DNA of 64,000 nucleotides from an uncultured Polaribacter sp. (GCA_938084845.1 CALKEB010000016.1:1-64000); one strand, 5' to 3'; positions 42,204 to 52,486 are shown, numbered from the stretch's first letter. Notes: generated by a model from the sequence alone, not told the origin. Numbers and translations are program-made.

Positions 42204-42211
42204 CAAAGATA
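42204..42211 (-). promoter_or_regulatory. -7 promoter element for the DUF3817 gene
   Basis: The minus strand reads TATCTTTG, matching TAnnTTTG, 23 bases before the ATG. It is one of two divergent elements in this short gap. Confidence 0.5.
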
Positions 42212-42224
42212 CATTACGAATTTG

Positions 42225-42232
42225 TATTTTTG
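42225..42232 (+). promoter_or_regulatory. -7 promoter element for moaE
   Basis: TATTTTTG matches TAnnTTTG and ends 29 bases before the moaE ATG. The only upstream TTG candidate is 31 bases away. Confidence 0.45.
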
Positions 42233-42261
42233 TTTTAAGAACCTTACCATTCTTAAAGAAT

Positions 42262-42681
42262 ATGAAAACTTCTATAAAATTAACTTCAGCCCAATTAGAT
42301 GTTCAAGAATGTTATCGTTTTGTAGCAGACGAGGTGTGTGGAGGAATTTCTGTTTTTGTGGGTACAGTTAGAAATGACACCAAAGGAAAAGAAGTAACTC
42401 AACTTGATTTTTCATCCTACAAACCAATGGCAATAAAAGAGATGCAGAAAATTGCAGATTTAACCTTAGAAAAATTTGATATTCATAAAATAGCCATTCA
42501 TCATGCAGTAGGTATGTTAAAGATTGGTGCTATTCCTGTTGTTATTTCAGTCTCTGCCAAACACAGGAAGGCTGCATTTTTAGCTTGTGAATTTGCTATT
42601 GACACCTTAAAAGAAACAGTTCCTATTTGGAAAAAAGAATATTTTTCTGATGGCGAAATGTGGGTAAATGCACACCCTTAA
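42262..42681 (+). CDS. moaE: Molybdopterin synthase catalytic subunit MoaE
   Basis: A 139-residue protein. It has GGISVFVGTVRNDTKGKEVTQLDF, the family's front motif, and KHRKAAFLACEFAIDTLKE followed by PIWKKEYFSDG, which contains the catalytic lysines. MoaE inserts two sulfurs from thiocarboxylated MoaD into precursor Z to make molybdopterin. The usual moaA, moaC and moeA genes are not in the window. A MoaD-like gene is close by. Confidence 0.95.
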   Translation: MKTSIKLTSAQLDVQECYRFVADEVCGGISVFVGTVRNDTKGKEVTQLDFSSYKPMAIKEMQKIADLTLEKFDIHKIAIHHAVGMLKIGAIPVVISVSAKHRKAAFLACEFAIDTLKETVPIWKKEYFSDGEMWVNAHP

Positions 42682-42709
42682 ATACTTGTTTCATCAATCA
42701 ATACACAAC

Positions 42710-43729
42710 TTATTTGTTCTTAACATGTCTGCTTTGTAACCATAAATAAAATTGTAAACCAAATAACAATGCTCCTGCCATTAGGTGAACTGCCTGTGTT
42801 CCAATCGGAATCTCTGCATAGTACATTAAAATACCAGTAATTGCTTCTAAAAATATTAAAAATACAATCCAATTAATAAGTTTGTAGCCTAACTTTTTTA
42901 CTTGATTTAAGTAAAATAAACCAAAGTTTACTAATACAATTGCGATGGTAAAAGATCTATGAAAATAAAATTTTAAACTAGGATTCATTAAACTATGATT
43001 CTTGTTTTCAAAACCAAAAAGTTTTACTTGTTCGTCTATAAATTGCCTTACTTGGGTACCCATTGCAATTTGAATTAAAGAAAATACAACTGAAACAATA
43101 AGTAGCTTATTAAATAGCGCATTATAAGGATATATTTTTTTTGTAGAAATGCTAAATTTTAAATTTAGAAGTAACGCAATTATAATTAAACCAACAACCA
43201 TGTGTATGGTGATAATAGTTGGAGTTAGATTTGTGTCTACTACAGTTTTTCCAAGCCAAGCTTCAAAAAGCATTAAAAAGAAAGCACCAAAAGAAAGGAG
43301 TGTGATTTTTTTATGTTCTTTCCAGAATTTTAGAGATCCATAAATTAAAAATAAAAAAACAAATCCTGCTACAACAGAAACTAATCGATTAATGTACTCT
43401 GTCCATGTATGGTATTTATTAAAAGTCGTGTAATCGTGCTTGGTGTATTTTTCCCAGTTTTCAGGGTTAAATTCATTCGAGGTTTTAAGATCTTCTTCAG
43501 CAACAAACAATGCTTCATCTTTAATAATTATAAAGCCTTTTGAGTAGGTTGAATTAGATTTCCAGGTAATTTCCTCTTCAGAGGTAGGTGGTATATAATA
43601 CCCAAAACATTTAGGCCAATCTGGGCAACCCATTCCTGAGCCTGTCATTCTAACAATAGAACCCGCTAAAAATATCAGGTACAAAGAGATGATAGCGATC
43701 TGAACAATTTTTGGAAACCTTTTTTTCAT
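42710..43729 (-). CDS. ctaA: Heme A synthase (COX15/CtaA family)
   Basis: A 339-residue membrane protein with about eight helices. GSIVRMTGSGMGCPDWPKCFGYYIPPTS near the start carries the conserved CPDWPxC loop. The heme-ligand histidines are in WTEYINRLVSVVAG (preceded by YHTW), TIHMVVGL, YFHRSFTIAI and AVHLMAGALLF. It oxidises the C8 methyl of heme o to give heme a for the oxidase encoded at 20321-22305. The first periplasmic loop is longer than in Bacillus, which I associate with Bacteroidetes forms. Confidence 0.93.
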   Translation of the reverse strand: MKKRFPKIVQIAIISLYLIFLAGSIVRMTGSGMGCPDWPKCFGYYIPPTSEEEITWKSNSTYSKGFIIIKDEALFVAEEDLKTSNEFNPENWEKYTKHDYTTFNKYHTWTEYINRLVSVVAGFVFLFLIYGSLKFWKEHKKITLLSFGAFFLMLFEAWLGKTVVDTNLTPTIITIHMVVGLIIIALLLNLKFSISTKKIYPYNALFNKLLIVSVVFSLIQIAMGTQVRQFIDEQVKLFGFENKNHSLMNPSLKFYFHRSFTIAIVLVNFGLFYLNQVKKLGYKLINWIVFLIFLEAITGILMYYAEIPIGTQAVHLMAGALLFGLQFYLWLQSRHVKNK

Positions 43730-43749
43730 TAAGAATATAATTAGTTGTA

Positions 43750-43757
43750 CAAAAATA
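43750..43757 (-). promoter_or_regulatory. -7 promoter element for ctaA
   Basis: The minus strand reads TATTTTTG, matching TAnnTTTG, 20 bases before the ctaA ATG and just beyond the terminator of the cold-shock gene. No matching -33 box. Confidence 0.45.
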
Positions 43758-43760
43758 AGG

Positions 43761-43798
43761 CAAAAAAAAGTCGCTTAAAAAAAAATAAGCGACTTGTT
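43761..43798 (-). terminator. Intrinsic terminator of the cold-shock gene
   Basis: AAGTCGCTTA (43769-43778) pairs with TAAGCGACTT (43786-43795). On the minus strand the stem is followed by a run of eight T. It separates the cold-shock gene from ctaA. Confidence 0.9.
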
Positions 43799-43827
43799 GT
43801 TATGTAAAAAAATTCTAAATTATATAA

Positions 43828-44019
43828 TTAGATAACTCTAACGTCTACTGCGTTTAAACCTTTTCTACCTTCTTTTAGGTCAAATTCTACGGCATCACCT
43901 TCTCTGATTTCGTCAATTAACCCCGATACGTGAACAAAATACTCTGTTTTTGAACCGTCTTCAATTACAAATCCAAATCCTTTAGATTCGTTGAAGAATT
44001 TTACTGTTCCGTTTTTCAC
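43828..44019 (-). CDS. Cold-shock domain protein
   Basis: A 63-residue OB-fold protein. RNP1 is KGFGFV (residues 13-18) and the RNP2-like segment is YFVHVSGL; the start MKNGTVKFFNESKGFG is typical. Such proteins bind single-stranded RNA or DNA and act as RNA chaperones. It is slightly shorter than E. coli CspA (about 70). It has a -7 element upstream and a dedicated terminator, so it is a single-gene unit. Confidence 0.95.
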   Translation of the reverse strand: MKNGTVKFFNESKGFGFVIEDGSKTEYFVHVSGLIDEIREGDAVEFDLKEGRKGLNAVDVRVI

Positions 44020-44049
44020 TTTAATATATAATAAATGTTAATAATAAAG

Positions 44050-44057
44050 CAAAGATA
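44050..44057 (-). promoter_or_regulatory. -7 promoter element for the cold-shock gene
   Basis: The minus strand reads TATCTTTG, matching TAnnTTTG, about 30 bases before the ATG. The leader would be roughly 25 bases, much shorter than the cspA leader of E. coli. Confidence 0.5.
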
Positions 44058-44416
44058 CGATTAAAAAAGTCATGCTTTTCCATTTCCTTTAGGTGAACCA
44101 TTTTGTTTAACTTTTACAAATAACCTCTTACAGGTTTTTTTCTAAAAAAAAATAAAATCAAAAAAAATAAAAATCCAATTTTGAGAATCTCAGTAAAATT
44201 AGGCTTTTTGAGTTGTTTGTATTTTTAAATAACTGATAATTAGCATGTTGAATCTTTATGAAAAGAAGGTAATTTTCGCATTTTTTTTCATTTTGTTAAA
44301 AACTTCATAGGATTTGTGAATAAGTAGGCCTTTCATTTTGGAACAAAAATTTCAATATTTGTAGGAGTCGTTTTTAACGATTAAATAACATTCATAAACG
44401 CAAAAAAAACAAAACC
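44058..44416 (+). other. AT-rich intergenic region before nrdB
   Basis: About 360 bases without a gene. It should hold the nrdB promoter and any ribonucleotide-reductase control sites, but I find no clean TAnnTTTG or NrdR-box pair. A weak hairpin (AACCT and AGGTT at 44122-44136) followed by six T could be a minor attenuator. Near 44342 an imperfect inverted repeat, ACAAA and TTTGT, stands about 55 bases before the ATG. Confidence 0.4.
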
Positions 44417-45388
44417 ATGTCTAAACAAGAACCAATCCTTCAACCAAATGATAGTCGCTTTGTAATTTTCCCCATACAACATAACGATTTGTGGGAGTGG
44501 TATAAGAAACAACAGGCTTGTTTTTGGACTGCAGAAGAAATTGATTTACACTCGGATTTAGTAGATTGGACCACTAAATTGACAGACGATGAGCGTTATT
44601 TTATAAAACATATTTTAGCTTTTTTTGCGGCTTCTGACGGAATTGTTAATGAGAATTTAGCGGAAAATTTTGTGAATGAGGTGCAGTATTCTGAAGCAAA
44701 ATTCTTTTATGGTTTTCAAATCATGATGGAAAACATTCATTCAGAAACATATTCTTTATTAATAGATACTTATGTTAAGGATGAAGTAGAAAAAGATAGG
44801 TTATTTAGAGCTATCGAAGTTTTCCCTGCGATAAAGAAAAAAGCAGATTGGGCTTTAAAATGGATTGAGTCAGATTCTTTTGCAGAGCGTCTTATTGCTT
44901 TTGCAGCTGTAGAAGGTATTTTCTTCTCAGGAGCATTTTGTTCTATTTTCTGGTTAAAGAAAAGAGGTTTGTTGCCTGGGTTAACGTTTTCTAACGAATT
45001 AATCTCAAGAGATGAAGGGATGCACTGTGATTTTGCAGTTCACCTTCACAACAACCATATTGTAAATAGAGTGCCTAAAGACAGAATTAAGGAAATTATT
45101 GTTGATGCTTTAGATATTGAAAGAGAATTTGTAACCGAATCATTACCAGTTAGTTTAATTGGAATGAATGCCAAGCTAATGACACAGTACTTAGAATTTG
45201 TAACAGATAGATTGTTGTTAGAGTTTGGTTGTGAGAAAGTATATGATGTTGTAAATCCATTCGATTTTATGGAGATGATTTCTTTAGAAGGAAAAACAAA
45301 CTTTTTTGAAAAAAGAGTATCAGAATACCAAAAAGCAGGTGTTAAATCTGGAGGAACTGGAAGCATAAGCTTCGATTCAGATTTCTAA
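44417..45388 (+). CDS. nrdB: Class Ia ribonucleotide reductase beta subunit
   Basis: A 323-residue radical-generating subunit of the eukaryote-like R2 type. Spacing against mouse R2 gives the di-iron ligands D74, E105, H108, E166, E200 and H203, and the radical tyrosine Y112 in [11 protein letters not shown], so this is a tyrosyl-radical enzyme and not a class Ic form. The C-terminal tail ending SISFDSDF should dock to NrdA. It is followed by nrdA after 117 bases that contain an inverted repeat. Confidence 0.97.
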   Translation: MSKQEPILQPNDSRFVIFPIQHNDLWEWYKKQQACFWTAEEIDLHSDLVDWTTKLTDDERYFIKHILAFFAASDGIVNENLAENFVNEVQYSEAKFFYGFQIMMENIHSETYSLLIDTYVKDEVEKDRLFRAIEVFPAIKKKADWALKWIESDSFAERLIAFAAVEGIFFSGAFCSIFWLKKRGLLPGLTFSNELISRDEGMHCDFAVHLHNNHIVNRVPKDRIKEIIVDALDIEREFVTESLPVSLIGMNAKLMTQYLEFVTDRLLLEFGCEKVYDVVNPFDFMEMISLEGKTNFFEKRVSEYQKAGVKSGGTGSISFDSDF

Positions 45389-45412
45389 TTAAAAAATAAT
45401 TTATGAAACAAA

Positions 45413-45435
45413 ATTACCTCATGCAAATGAGGTAA
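45413..45435 (+). repeat. Inverted repeat between nrdB and nrdA
   Basis: TTACCTCAT and ATGAGGTAA form a perfect nine-base inverted repeat around a short loop, 25 bases after the nrdB stop. No T-run follows, so it is unlikely to terminate transcription. It may be an operator or an mRNA hairpin that sets the NrdB to NrdA ratio. Confidence 0.55.
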
Positions 45436-45505
45436 CAAATAGGCCCCCAAATGTGGATGATTTGTTGGCTCAATAATTAAGCAATAAACTAAACAAACAA
45501 ACCAA

Positions 45506-47905
45506 ATGTACGTACTAAAAAGAGATGGCAAAAAAGAGCCAGTGATGTTCGATAAAATCACTGCAAGAGTAAAAAAAATGTGTTATGGGTTAAACAAAAT
45601 TGTTGATCCTGTAAAAGTAGCCATGCGCGTTATTGAAGGTTTGTATGATGGAGTTACTACTCCAGAGTTAGATAATTTAGCAGCAGAAACAGCAGCAACA
45701 ATGACCACTGCTCATCCAGATTATGCAAAGTTGGCAGCAAGAATTGCAGTATCTAACTTACATAAAAATACTAAAAAATCATTCACAGAAACCATGGATG
45801 ATTTGTATAATTATGTAAATCCACGTACAGAAAAAAAATCACCTTTATTAGCAGATGATGTATACGAGATCATCAAAGCGAATTCTGAAAAATTAGATTC
45901 TACTATTATCTATAATAGAGATTTTAACTATGATTATTTTGGTTTTAAAACATTAGAACGTTCTTATTTATTAAAGTTAAATGGCGAAATTGTAGAACGC
46001 CCACAGCATATGCTAATGCGTGTCTCTATCGGGATACATAAAAATGACATTGATGAAGCTATTGCTACATACGAGTTGATGAGTAAAAAATACTTTACTC
46101 ATGCTACTCCAACGCTTTTTAATTCAGGTACTCCAAAACCACAGATGTCTTCTTGTTTCTTATTACAAATGCAAGATGATAGTATAGAAGGTATTTACGA
46201 TACCTTAAAACAAACTGCTAAAATTTCGCAATCTGCAGGAGGTATTGGTTTGTCTCTACATAATATTAGAGCTACAGGTTCTTACATTGCAGGTACTAAC
46301 GGTACAAGTAATGGTGTTGTGCCAATGTTACGTGTTTTTAACGATACTGCTCGTTATGTAGATCAAGGAGGAGGTAAGCGTAAAGGTTCTTTTGCCATGT
46401 ACTTAGAGCCATGGCATGCAGATATTTTCGACTTTTTAGATTTAAAGAAAAACCATGGTAAAGAAGAAATGCGTGCAAGAGATTTATTCTATGCAATGTG
46501 GATTTCAGATTTATTTATGAAACGTGTACAAGAAGATGGTGAGTGGACGTTAATGTGTCCTCATGAATGTCCTCATTTATATGATACGTATGGTGAAGAG
46601 TTTGAGCGCTTGTATACAAGCTATGAGACCGCTGGTAAGGGAAGAAAAACCATTAGGGCGCGTGAATTATGGGAGAAAATTTTAGAATCTCAAATTGAGA
46701 CTGGAACCCCATACATGCTTTATAAAGATGCAGTAAACAGAAAAACAAACCAGAAAAATTTAGGTACCATTCGTTCGTCTAACTTATGTACAGAAATTAT
46801 GGAGTACACTGCAAAAGACGAAGTTGCTGTTTGTAACCTAGCCTCTATTGCATTGCCAATGTTCGTATCTGAAAAAGAAAATGGAGAAAAATACTTTAAT
46901 CACAAAAAATTGTTTGATGTAACTAAGAAAGTTACTCGTAATTTAGATACTGTAATTGATGCAAACTTTTATCCAGTAAAAGAAGCAGAGAACTCAAACT
47001 TTAGACACAGACCAGTAGGTTTAGGAATTCAAGGTTTAGCAGATACATTTATCAATTTACGTTTGCCTTTTACAAGCGAAGAAGCAAAAAAACTAAACCA
47101 AGATATTTTTGAAACCATGTATTTTGCAGCAGTAACTTCTTCTATGGAAATTGCAAAAGCAAAAGAACCATATTCTACGTTTAAAGGTTCTCCAATGTCT
47201 GAAGGTGAATTCCAATTTAACATGTGGGGTGTAAATGATGATGAGTTAAGTGGAAATTGGGACTGGGCAAAACTGCGTAAGCAAGTTATGAAACACGGAG
47301 TTAGAAACTCACTTTTAGTTGCACCAATGCCAACCGCATCAACCTCACAAATATTAGGAAATAATGAAGCTTTTGAGCCTTATACTTCTAATATTTATAC
47401 AAGAAGAGTGTTGTCTGGAGAGTTTATTGTAGTAAATAAACACTTATTAGAAGACCTAGTAGAGTTAGGTTTGTGGGATAATGATATGAAAGAAAGCATT
47501 ATGCGTGCAAATGGTTCTATACAACATATCGAAGAAATTCCTGCAGAGTTGAGAGAATTGTATAAAACGGTTTGGGAAATGAGTATGAAAGATATTATCG
47601 ATATGGCTCGTCATAGAGGATATTTTATTGATCAATCTCAATCTTTAAACTTATTCTTAAAAGATCCAGATTATGGTAAATTAACATCAATGCATTTTTA
47701 TGCTTGGAAATCTGGCTTAAAAACAGGAATGTATTATTTAAGAACTAAATCTGCAGTAAATGCAATCCAGTTTACAGTTTCTAAAGAGAAAAAGGCAGAG
47801 GTTATTGAAGAAGAGAAACCAATGACGCCTGCAGAGTTTAAAGCAATGGTAGATGCTTCTAAAGGAGCAGGGCCAGATGATGATTGTTTAATGTGTGGAT
47901 CTTAA
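45506..47905 (+). CDS. nrdA: Class Ia ribonucleotide reductase alpha subunit
   Basis: A 799-residue catalytic subunit. An N-terminal ATP-cone (about 1-90, [21 protein letters not shown]) gives allosteric activity control. The active-site region includes [10 protein letters not shown] and [17 protein letters not shown], with the substrate-site cysteine in [10 protein letters not shown]. The C-terminal redox pair is CLMC (C794 and C797). It reduces ribonucleoside diphosphates using the NrdB radical. The gene is followed by a strong terminator and the dGTPase gene. Confidence 0.97.
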   Translation: MYVLKRDGKKEPVMFDKITARVKKMCYGLNKIVDPVKVAMRVIEGLYDGVTTPELDNLAAETAATMTTAHPDYAKLAARIAVSNLHKNTKKSFTETMDDLYNYVNPRTEKKSPLLADDVYEIIKANSEKLDSTIIYNRDFNYDYFGFKTLERSYLLKLNGEIVERPQHMLMRVSIGIHKNDIDEAIATYELMSKKYFTHATPTLFNSGTPKPQMSSCFLLQMQDDSIEGIYDTLKQTAKISQSAGGIGLSLHNIRATGSYIAGTNGTSNGVVPMLRVFNDTARYVDQGGGKRKGSFAMYLEPWHADIFDFLDLKKNHGKEEMRARDLFYAMWISDLFMKRVQEDGEWTLMCPHECPHLYDTYGEEFERLYTSYETAGKGRKTIRARELWEKILESQIETGTPYMLYKDAVNRKTNQKNLGTIRSSNLCTEIMEYTAKDEVAVCNLASIALPMFVSEKENGEKYFNHKKLFDVTKKVTRNLDTVIDANFYPVKEAENSNFRHRPVGLGIQGLADTFINLRLPFTSEEAKKLNQDIFETMYFAAVTSSMEIAKAKEPYSTFKGSPMSEGEFQFNMWGVNDDELSGNWDWAKLRKQVMKHGVRNSLLVAPMPTASTSQILGNNEAFEPYTSNIYTRRVLSGEFIVVNKHLLEDLVELGLWDNDMKESIMRANGSIQHIEEIPAELRELYKTVWEMSMKDIIDMARHRGYFIDQSQSLNLFLKDPDYGKLTSMHFYAWKSGLKTGMYYLRTKSAVNAIQFTVSKEKKAEVIEEEKPMTPAEFKAMVDASKGAGPDDDCLMCGS

Positions 47906-47934
47906 ACCAAACCTTACATAAATTAAAAGTTGAT

Positions 47935-47965
47935 AAAAAGAGAGGTAGAAATGCCTCTCTTTTTG
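47935..47965 (+). terminator. Intrinsic terminator after nrdA
   Basis: AAAAAGAGAGG pairs with CCTCTCTTTTT around an eight-base loop, with the T-run included. It lies 30 bases after the nrdA stop and 28 before dgt. Confidence 0.9.
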
Positions 47966-47992
47966 TATTTTCGGTAATCTTAAATTTTAAAA

Positions 47993-49327
47993 ATGAACTG
48001 GGAACAATTACTCTCTCTAAAACGTTTTGGTGATGTCCAAAAACGTCCAAGAATAGCACAAGACGAAACAAGATTGGGTTTTGAAGTAGATTTTGATAGA
48101 ATCATATTTTCATCAGCATTTAGAAGTCTACAAGATAAAACACAAGTAATACCATTATCAGAAACCGATTTTGTGCATACTCGTTTAACACACAGTTTAG
48201 AAGTTTCGGTTGTGGGTAGAACTTTAGGTAGAAGAGTAGGTAAAGTATTGCTAGAACGTCATCCAGATTTAGTTGAATTAGGGTATACATTTAACGATTT
48301 TGGGGCTATAGTGGCAGCAGCTTCAGTAACGCACGATATTGGGAACCCTCCTTTTGGTCATTCAGGAGAAAAAGCCATTGGCGAGTATTTTAAAACCGGA
48401 AAAGGGGTACAGTATAAAGAGCACCTTTCAGCAAAAGAATACCAAGATTTAGTAGATTTTGAAGGAAATGCAAACGGATTTAAAATATTAACCGAATCTA
48501 GAGAAGGGGTCTCTGGTGGTTTGCGGTTGTGTTATGCAACTTTGGGGGCCTTTTTAAAGTATCCTAAAGAAAGTTTACCAAAAAAGCCAACGTCTCACAT
48601 TGTAGATAAAAAGTATGGTTTTTTTCAATCTGATAAAGAAGCGTTTATAGATGTGGTTACAGAATTAGGGATGAAGCCTAAAAATGTAGAAACCAATTCA
48701 TTTTATAGACACCCTTTAGCCTATTTGGTAGAAGCTGCAGATGATATTTGTTATACGATTATCGATTTTGAAGATGGTATAAACTTAGGGTTAATAGAAG
48801 AAGATTATGCCCTAGAATACATGTCTAAATTAATTCATGGCATCAATAGAGACAAATATTATGCTTTACAACACACCAAAGATAGAACCGCTTATTTAAG
48901 AGCAATAGCAATTAATGCTTTAATTGATGAAGCTGTAGCCCTCTTTTTAGAGAATGAAAAAGCTATTTTAAATGGTGATTTTAAACATTCTTTATTAGAC
49001 AAGTGTAAGTATGAAGCACAAATTAACGACATTATAAAAATAAGTGTCGATAAAATTTACAAGAGCAAAGAGGTATTAGAAAAAGAAGTTGCAGGGTATC
49101 GAATTATTGGCGATTTATTAGATGTATTTATAACAGCCACAAACAATAATTATAACAACAATACTAGTAATTATGACAACTTATTAGTAAATTTAATGCC
49201 TCAAGAATTTGTAAGTGAATCTGACAGTCAATACGATAGAATCATGGCTGTCTGCACATACGTCTCTAGAATGTCTGATAGCTATGCCATAAGACTAAGA
49301 AGAAAAATATTTGGAAATATATTTTAA
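47993..49327 (+). CDS. dgt: Deoxyguanosinetriphosphate triphosphohydrolase
   Basis: A 444-residue HD-domain protein. The metal and catalytic residues are in RLTHSLEVS (H67), SVTHDIGNPPFGHSGE (H114-D115 and H123) and the later aspartate in VEAADDICYTIIDFEDG. The family removes triphosphate from dGTP and related nucleotides. Its place behind ribonucleotide reductase suggests opposing control of dNTP pools. The following T9SS cargo gene starts nine bases after its stop, with no terminator between. Confidence 0.93.
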   Translation: MNWEQLLSLKRFGDVQKRPRIAQDETRLGFEVDFDRIIFSSAFRSLQDKTQVIPLSETDFVHTRLTHSLEVSVVGRTLGRRVGKVLLERHPDLVELGYTFNDFGAIVAAASVTHDIGNPPFGHSGEKAIGEYFKTGKGVQYKEHLSAKEYQDLVDFEGNANGFKILTESREGVSGGLRLCYATLGAFLKYPKESLPKKPTSHIVDKKYGFFQSDKEAFIDVVTELGMKPKNVETNSFYRHPLAYLVEAADDICYTIIDFEDGINLGLIEEDYALEYMSKLIHGINRDKYYALQHTKDRTAYLRAIAINALIDEAVALFLENEKAILNGDFKHSLLDKCKYEAQINDIIKISVDKIYKSKEVLEKEVAGYRIIGDLLDVFITATNNNYNNNTSNYDNLLVNLMPQEFVSESDSQYDRIMAVCTYVSRMSDSYAIRLRRKIFGNIF

Positions 49328-49336
49328 AACAAACAC

Positions 49337-52057
49337 ATGAAAAAAATCTATAATGTTATGCTTGTTGTATTTGCAATGAGCTTCGTTTTTTCTTGCAATA
49401 ATCATAAAAACGAAAGTTTAAATTCAGTTAAGAAAAAGAAAAAAACGTTAGCAGAAAAAGCAGAAGATACAAAAGCAAGATGGTTGCATGACTTTGAAAT
49501 GCAGAAAAATCCTGCAACAGGTGTAATTCCTAAGTTGGAAAAAGACAAAGAACTTGCCACAGCAATTTTAGAGAAAGAAAATAATTACTCAGCAAAATCT
49601 ACCACCTACAATTTTATAAGTAGAGGTCCTTCTAATTTAGGAGGAAGAACAAGGGCTGTAAAAATAGATCTTAGTGACCCAACAGACAATACCATGATTG
49701 CTGGAGGGGTAAGTAGTGGTGTTTTTAGAACTACAGATGGTGGTAGCTCTTGGACCAAAGTATCTGGGTTAAATGATATTCATAATGTTACAGCTATTGC
49801 CCAAGACCCTAGAGAAGGTTTTCAAAATATATGGTATTATGGGACTGGAGAGTACAGAGGAAATAGTGCAGGGCTTCAAGAGAGTTATTTAGGCAATGGT
49901 GTTTGGAAATCTACAGACAGTGGGTTAACATGGCAACAAATATCAAGTACTACAAGTACCTTTACTTCTTTTGACAGCTCTTTCGATATTGTCATCGATT
50001 TAGAAGTACATCCAACAACAGGTGAGTTATTTGTTGGTACAGCAGGAAAAGTATATAGAATGACTGAGGGTGGACCTGAAGTGGAATTAGAACTAGCAAC
50101 TACTGGTTGGACAGATGTCGTAATTTCTAGTACAGGTCGAGTTTATGCTTCCTTAGATGGAGGAGGAACGTTTGATAGAGGTGTGTATACGTCACCAACA
50201 GGAGCTGGAAGTTGGACACAAATTAATCCAACATCATCAGATTTTAATCCATCCAATAGAATTACGATGGCATTAGCACCATCTAATGAAGATATTTTAT
50301 ACATTTTATACAATAACGGAGAAAGTAACAGAGAGGGGAATAGAGTACCAGAAGCAGATTTATGGCAATACAATTTTGCTACGTCTACTTGGGTAGATTA
50401 TAGTAGTAAATTACCAGACGAACCAGGAGGTGATAGCAATGGGAATGATCCATTTTCTATTCAAGGAGCTTATGATTTGGTAATTTCTGTGAAACCAGAT
50501 AATGAGAATTTTGTTGTAATTGGAGGTACAAATGTTTACAAAATTCAAGATATCACTGCAGATGCTACCTTTAAAAGAATAGGTGGGTATGCAGGGGTTT
50601 CTACATATTCAATTTACAATGAAGGAGGCGTAGAACATCATCCAGATATTCATTCATTAATTTGGAGTCAAGATGGTGCTTCTTTTTTTACAGGAACAGA
50701 TGGAGGTGTGCATAAGACCACCACTATTTCAAGCAATTTTGTAAAATGGGAAAATTTAAATAATGATTATTTAACCTACCAATACTACCATGTAAATATG
50801 GTAAACGAGGCTGGAGACGACTTTATAATAGGTGGTGCTCAAGATAATGGAACAACTGTTGGTGGTATAAACGCTGGCAATCCTGATAAAGATATTATGT
50901 CAGATTTATTTGGAGGAGATGGAGCTGCAGTTGCTGTTACCCCAAAAACAGGTTTTTTAGAGACAGGATATATCTCTTATGTTACTACACAAAACGGGCG
51001 AATGTATCGAGGTACCGAAAGTTCTATAACAGCTACAATTTCACCAATTGACGAATCTGGAGAACAATATCCAAGTCAGTTTGTCACTTACTTTCATATG
51101 GATCCAGAAAATCCATCCACAATTTATTATGCCAGTAATGGAAGTTTATTAAGAACAAATGATGCTCCAAATGTAACAAGTACAGAATGGACTTTGGTTG
51201 GAAACACTCCTTTTTCGGAGAGAATTACCACATTTGAAACAACAAGAGGAGCTTACGATCCAGAAAATAGTTATCTTTTTGTAGGAGGTAGAGGAGGTAA
51301 TGTATTTAGGTTAAAAGATCCAATAAATGCAACAGATTTAACTTCGCTAACCAAAATAACACCAACTGAAGTTCAAATTGATGCAACTCAAATTAATAAT
51401 GGACAATATACGTCAGATATTGCTGTACACCCAACAAACCCTGATATTGTAATGGTAACTTATGCTAGTTATGGTGATAATATAAAAAATATCTTTATTA
51501 CGAATAACGCAACTGCAGCTTCCCCTACCTGGACTGAAGTTGAGCGTAATTTATCAGCCTTTTCAGTCAGAGCTGGAGCTATAGCCTCTGTAAATGGAGA
51601 AAATAAGTACTTTGTAGGAACAGCAAGAGGGTTGTATAGCTCTAGTGATCCAACAAGTACAGATTGGGCATTAGAAGGTGGAGCTACGATGGGAATTCCA
51701 GTTGTAAGTGGCTTAGTTTACAGACCCTCAGATAACATATTAATTATGGGTACACATGGTAATGGAATTTATGAAGCAGACTTAAATGCTGCGTTATCAG
51801 TAACCGATAATGTAGTAGAAGATGTTTCAATAAACATGTACCCAAATCCAGTACAATTATCACTACAGTTTGAGTCTAATGATATTCAATTTTCTGATAA
51901 AACTGCATTTTCAGTTTATAATTTAAGAGGTAAAGAAGTTTTAAAAGGTGCTTTACGTCAAAATGCTATAGATGTATCAAGTTTAAATTCTGGTATTTAT
52001 ATTGTGAAATTAAAACAAGATAACACGATGATTTCTAGGAAATTTGTTAAAAACTAA
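49337..52057 (+). CDS. T9SS-secreted BNR/VPS10-like repeat protein
   Basis: A 906-residue exported protein. The start has a signal with a possible lipobox (FVFSC, C20) followed by a lysine-rich stretch. The body holds Asp-box repeats such as FRTTDGGSSWTKVSG and WKSTDSGLTWQQIS and several beta-propeller-like blades (VFVGTAGKVYR-type strands). The C terminus, from about residue 832, is a T9SS type A sorting domain: INMYPNPV, then FSVYNLRGKEVL, then IDVSSLNSGIYIVKL. SprA in this window would export it. Asp-box propellers are found in sialidases and sortilins, but catalytic residues are not evident, so no enzyme activity is claimed. Confidence 0.88.
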   Translation: MKKIYNVMLVVFAMSFVFSCNNHKNESLNSVKKKKKTLAEKAEDTKARWLHDFEMQKNPATGVIPKLEKDKELATAILEKENNYSAKSTTYNFISRGPSNLGGRTRAVKIDLSDPTDNTMIAGGVSSGVFRTTDGGSSWTKVSGLNDIHNVTAIAQDPREGFQNIWYYGTGEYRGNSAGLQESYLGNGVWKSTDSGLTWQQISSTTSTFTSFDSSFDIVIDLEVHPTTGELFVGTAGKVYRMTEGGPEVELELATTGWTDVVISSTGRVYASLDGGGTFDRGVYTSPTGAGSWTQINPTSSDFNPSNRITMALAPSNEDILYILYNNGESNREGNRVPEADLWQYNFATSTWVDYSSKLPDEPGGDSNGNDPFSIQGAYDLVISVKPDNENFVVIGGTNVYKIQDITADATFKRIGGYAGVSTYSIYNEGGVEHHPDIHSLIWSQDGASFFTGTDGGVHKTTTISSNFVKWENLNNDYLTYQYYHVNMVNEAGDDFIIGGAQDNGTTVGGINAGNPDKDIMSDLFGGDGAAVAVTPKTGFLETGYISYVTTQNGRMYRGTESSITATISPIDESGEQYPSQFVTYFHMDPENPSTIYYASNGSLLRTNDAPNVTSTEWTLVGNTPFSERITTFETTRGAYDPENSYLFVGGRGGNVFRLKDPINATDLTSLTKITPTEVQIDATQINNGQYTSDIAVHPTNPDIVMVTYASYGDNIKNIFITNNATAASPTWTEVERNLSAFSVRAGAIASVNGENKYFVGTARGLYSSSDPTSTDWALEGGATMGIPVVSGLVYRPSDNILIMGTHGNGIYEADLNAALSVTDNVVEDVSINMYPNPVQLSLQFESNDIQFSDKTAFSVYNLRGKEVLKGALRQNAIDVSSLNSGIYIVKLKQDNTMISRKFVKN

Positions 52058-52063
52058 TCCCTT

Positions 52064-52486
52064 ATGAAATTTTTCTTAACCTTTTTTTGTATTTCTTTTT
52101 TACTGAGTTGTAAAACACAGGAGGTTGTATTAAACTCTTCGAATGAAATACAATTACAGAAAGGTATTATTAATGAGTATTCACCTGCAATAGCAGAAGA
52201 AAAACCATACACAGAGGTTTATGTAGCGTTTAACAACTTTGATTTAGCAACTTTTGAGTTAGTTGGATTGTATTTTAGAAATCAGTTTATTCCTGCAGGG
52301 AAATACCCAAATAAGATCTCTGCTTCTATCTCTAAAATAGTGGACGAAACGAAAAGTTCTACACAAAATTTTCCATTTAAACTAACTCCGTTTGAAGCGG
52401 TTTTAGCTTATAAAAAAAATAACAAAATCAAATACGTTAAATATACTTTACAACAAAAGGTTTCAAAATATAATATACCAAGATAA
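52064..52486 (+). CDS. Hypothetical small lipoprotein downstream of T9SS cargo
   Basis: A 140-residue protein with a signal peptide and lipobox LLSCKT (C16). The mature part has YTEVYVAFNNFDLATFELVGLY, which may be a small beta-sandwich, and a basic C terminus. No family was recognised. It starts six bases after the cargo gene stop and is cotranscribed with it. A second T9SS cargo gene (53042) is likewise paired with a small lipoprotein, suggesting a role in surface assembly or anchoring; this is inference only. Confidence 0.7.
   Translation: MKFFLTFFCISFLLSCKTQEVVLNSSNEIQLQKGIINEYSPAIAEEKPYTEVYVAFNNFDLATFELVGLYFRNQFIPAGKYPNKISASISKIVDETKSSTQNFPFKLTPFEAVLAYKKNNKIKYVKYTLQQKVSKYNIPR

Noticed and set aside
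49337-52057. Sialidase assignment from Asp-box repeats
   Set aside because: Asp boxes are structural; no arginine triad or nucleophile Tyr/Glu pair could be identified by reading.
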